This document shows positions 62,443 to 64,000 of a stretch of DNA of 64,000 bases, piece after piece. Within the stretch, counting starts at the first letter, position 1. Every line of letters starts with the position of its first letter. The notes below the pieces were generated by a model, which ran no database searches, was not told where the DNA came from, and saw only the letters and a list, made by a program, of their open reading frames with translations. Location: the NCBI GenBank assembly GCA_030533445.1, contig JARPUW010000553.1:372001-436000 (forward strand), in the 5' to 3' direction. This DNA is from Cyprinodon diabolis. Its lineage: Eukaryota; Chordata; Actinopteri; Cyprinodontiformes; Cyprinodontidae. Both the position numbers and the translations under genes were made by a program.

Positions 62443-63480
62443 GGAACCTTGAGCTGCTGGTGCTTCTGGAACCTTGAGCTGCTGGAACCTTGAGCTGCTG
62501 GAACCTTGAGCTGCTGGTGCTTCTGGAACCTTGAGCATCTGGAGCCTTGAGCTTCTGGAACCTTGAGCTGCTGGAGCCTTGAGCTGCTGGTGCTTCTGGA
62601 ACCTTGAGCTGCTGGAACCTTGAGCTGCTGGTGCTTCTGGAACCTTGAGCTGCTGGAACCTTGAGCTGCTGGAACCTTGAGCTGCTGGTGCTTCTGGAAC
62701 CTTGAGCATCTGGAGCCTTGAGCTTCTGGAACCTTGAGCTGCTGGAGCCTTGAGCTTCTGGAACCTTGAGCTGCTGGAGCCTTGAGCTGCTGGTGCTTCT
62801 GGAACCTTGAGCTGCTGAAGCCTTGAGCTCCTGGAACCTTGAGCTGCTGGAACCTTGAGCTGCTGGAACCTTGAGCTTCTGGAACCTTGAGCTGCTGGTG
62901 CTTCTGGAACCTTGAGCTGCTGGAACCTTGAGCTGCTGGAACCTTGAGCTGCTGGTGCTTCTGGAACCTTGAGCATCTGGAGCCTTGAGCCTCTGGAACC
63001 TTGAGCTGCTGGAGCCTTGAGCTGCTGGTGCTTCTGGAACCTTGAGCTGCTGGAACCTTGAGCTGCTGGTGCTTCTGGAACCTTGAGCTGCAGGAACCTT
63101 GAGCTGCTGGTGCTTCTGGAACCTTGAGCATCGGGAGCCTTGAGCTTCTGGAACCTTGAGCTGCTGGAGCCTTGAGCTGCTGGTGCTTCTGGAACCTTGA
63201 GCTGCTGGAGCCTTGAGCTCTTGGAACATTGAGCTGCTGGAACCTTGAGCTGCTGGAACCTTTAGCTTCTGGAACCTTGAGCTGCTGGTGCTTCTGGAAC
63301 CTTGAGCTGCTGGAACCTTGAGCTGCTGGTGCTTCTGGAACCTTGAGCTGCTGGTGCTTCTGGAACCTTGAGCTGCTGGAACCTTGAGCTGCTGGTGCTT
63401 CTGGAACCTTGAGCTGCTGGAACCTTGAGCTGCTGGAAACTTGAGCTGCTGGAACCTTGAGCTGCTGGTGCTTCTGGAAC
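61690..63480. repeat. Higher-order repeat with about 1,033-bp period
   Basis: GCTGAAGCC at 61801/62818 gives an offset of 1,017, which becomes 1,033 after one extra 16-bp unit. After that, GCTGCAGG (62059/63092), GAGCTCTTGG and TTTAGCTTC (62229/63262) all match. The tail from about 63262 also matches 57471 onward at an offset of 5,791, including two TTGACCTTCTGG units. The array then runs off the window end. Confidence 0.78.
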
Positions 63481-64000
63481 CTTGAGCATCTGGAGCATTG
63501 ACCTTCTGGAACCTTGAGCTGCTGGAGCCTTGAGCTGCTGGTGCTTCTGGAGCCTTGAGCTGCTGGAACCTTGAGCTGCTGGAACCTTGAGCTGCTGGAA
63601 CCTTGAGCTGCTGGAACCTTGAGCTGCTGGTGCTTCTGGAACCTTGAGCTGCTGGAACCTTGAGCTGCTGGTGCTTCTGGAACCTTGAGCTGCTGGAACC
63701 TTGAGCTGCTGGTGCTTCTGGAACCTTGAGCTGCTGGAACCTTGAGCTGCTGGAAACTTGAGCTGCTGGTGCTTCTGGAACCTTGAGCATCTGGAGCATT
63801 GACCTTCTGGAACCTTGAGCTGCTGGTGCTTCTGGAGCCTTGAGCTGCTGGAACCTTGAGCTGCTGGAACCTTGAGCTGCTGGAACCTTGAGCTGCTGGT
63901 GCTTCTGGAACCTTGAGCTGCTGGAACCTTGAGCTGCTGGTGCTTCTGGAACCTTGAGCTGCTGGAACCTTGAGCTGCTGGAACCTTGAGCTGCTGGAAC

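Larger units (their letters stand above)
1..64000. repeat. Minisatellite array of 16-bp and 25-bp units filling the window
   Basis: The window is a head-to-tail array of one unit, plus-strand TTGAGCTGCTGGAACC, in a single orientation throughout. A second common form carries TGCTTCTGG between positions 12 and 13, giving 25 bp. Frequent 16-bp variants include TTGAGCTTCTGGAACC, TTGAGCTGCTGGAGCC, TTGAGCATCTGGAGCC, TTGAGCTCCTGGAACC and TTGAAGTGCTGGAGCC. Nearly every unit keeps an AGCT core and a CTGG. Sampling two 600-bp stretches gives about 28-35% 25-bp units and a mean near 19 bp, so about 3,300 units in all; this is an estimate. There is no stretch of non-repeat sequence and no array edge. Unit identity drifts through substitutions, while unit length is almost always 16 or 25. 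A eukaryotic satellite or minisatellite is the likeliest identity, but the repeat family and host are not recognised. Confidence 0.97.

Noticed and set aside
345..63799. Dozens of long minus-strand open frames (up to 2,676 codons) as real protein genes
   Set aside because: They overlap in two or three frames, encode only the rotating 16-residue repeat, start at chance GCATC-derived ATGs and end at chance substitutions (TTCAGC, TTTAGC, CTCTAGC, TTCTAG). The stop-free unit accounts for them fully.
1..64000. CRISPR array
   Set aside because: The repeats are contiguous with no unique spacers; the 9-bp insert is itself constant and repeated.
1..64000. Telomeric, rDNA or tRNA repeat
   Set aside because: The unit has no resemblance to known short telomere motifs, and nothing folds or reads as rRNA or tRNA. 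The minus-strand GGTTCCAGCAG only partly resembles a Pol III B box, and no A box was seen at a suitable spacing.
1..64000. Nuclear-receptor half-site TCAAGGT on the minus strand of nearly every unit
   Set aside because: It matches only 7 of 9 bases of TCAAGGTCA, with the last two positions wrong, and follows automatically from the unit sequence.
1..64000. Strong hairpin or cruciform potential
   Set aside because: The only frequent self-complementary element is the 4-bp AGCT plus short CTGCTG runs; no long inverted repeat was seen and all units point the same way.
1..64000. Transposon, insertion sequence or viral insertion
   Set aside because: No interruption of the array, terminal inverted repeat, target-site duplication or transposase-like reading frame was found.
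1..64000. A new defence, metabolic or regulatory gene system
   Set aside because: There is no non-repeat coding sequence in the window, so no gene system can be supported.

Overview
The whole window, from base 1 to base 64000, is one uninterrupted minisatellite/satellite array. I found no unique sequence, RNA gene, transposon, CRISPR array or gene that I would defend. The basic unit is 16 bp (plus strand TTGAGCTGCTGGAACC). It alternates irregularly with a 25-bp form that has 9 extra bases, TGCTTCTGG, inserted after position 12 of the unit. From short samples I estimate about 3,300 units, roughly a third of them 25-bp; this is not a count. The consensus is about 56% G+C and has no CpG. Both window ends lie inside the array, so its true length and flanks are unknown. 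A pure array this long suggests a eukaryotic satellite or giant minisatellite block from a long-read assembly. That is an inference: nothing here identifies the species.

The structure is in the higher-order layers. Rare base variants mark unit types and show duplications nested at many scales: about 0.8-0.9 kb (586-2405; 36389-38132; 58.5-60.3 kb), 1.0 kb (about 61.7-63.5 kb), 1.54 kb (about 16.1-19.2 kb and its copies), 1.8 kb (2453-6124), and 4.8 kb spacing (55707-57684 and 60481-62442). Two very large tandem duplications sit on top: 14,293 bp (6951-21364 and 21244-35657) and 12,496 bp (31207-43753 and 43703-56249). They overlap, so about 4.45 kb is present three times. The start of the window (1-2489) is an older, diverged copy of 37931-40402. 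Small-scale copies differ by substitutions and unit gains or losses. The two largest are nearly or apparently completely identical, so they are either very recent or partly assembly artefacts.

The minus strand has very long open frames, up to 2,676 codons, often in all three frames at once; the plus strand has none. The unit itself explains this. 16 and 25 are both 1 modulo 3, so every minus frame reads the same 16-residue peptide GSSSSRFQQLKVPAAQ (with variants) in rotation and meets no stop, whereas the plus strand meets TGA every third unit. The frames are therefore most likely a by-product of the repeat and I do not annotate them as genes. The points most worth following are the nested duplication history and its relative dating, a 9-bp slippage cycle that links the unit types, the frame-indifferent peptide code, and dense heat-shock-element-like motifs.
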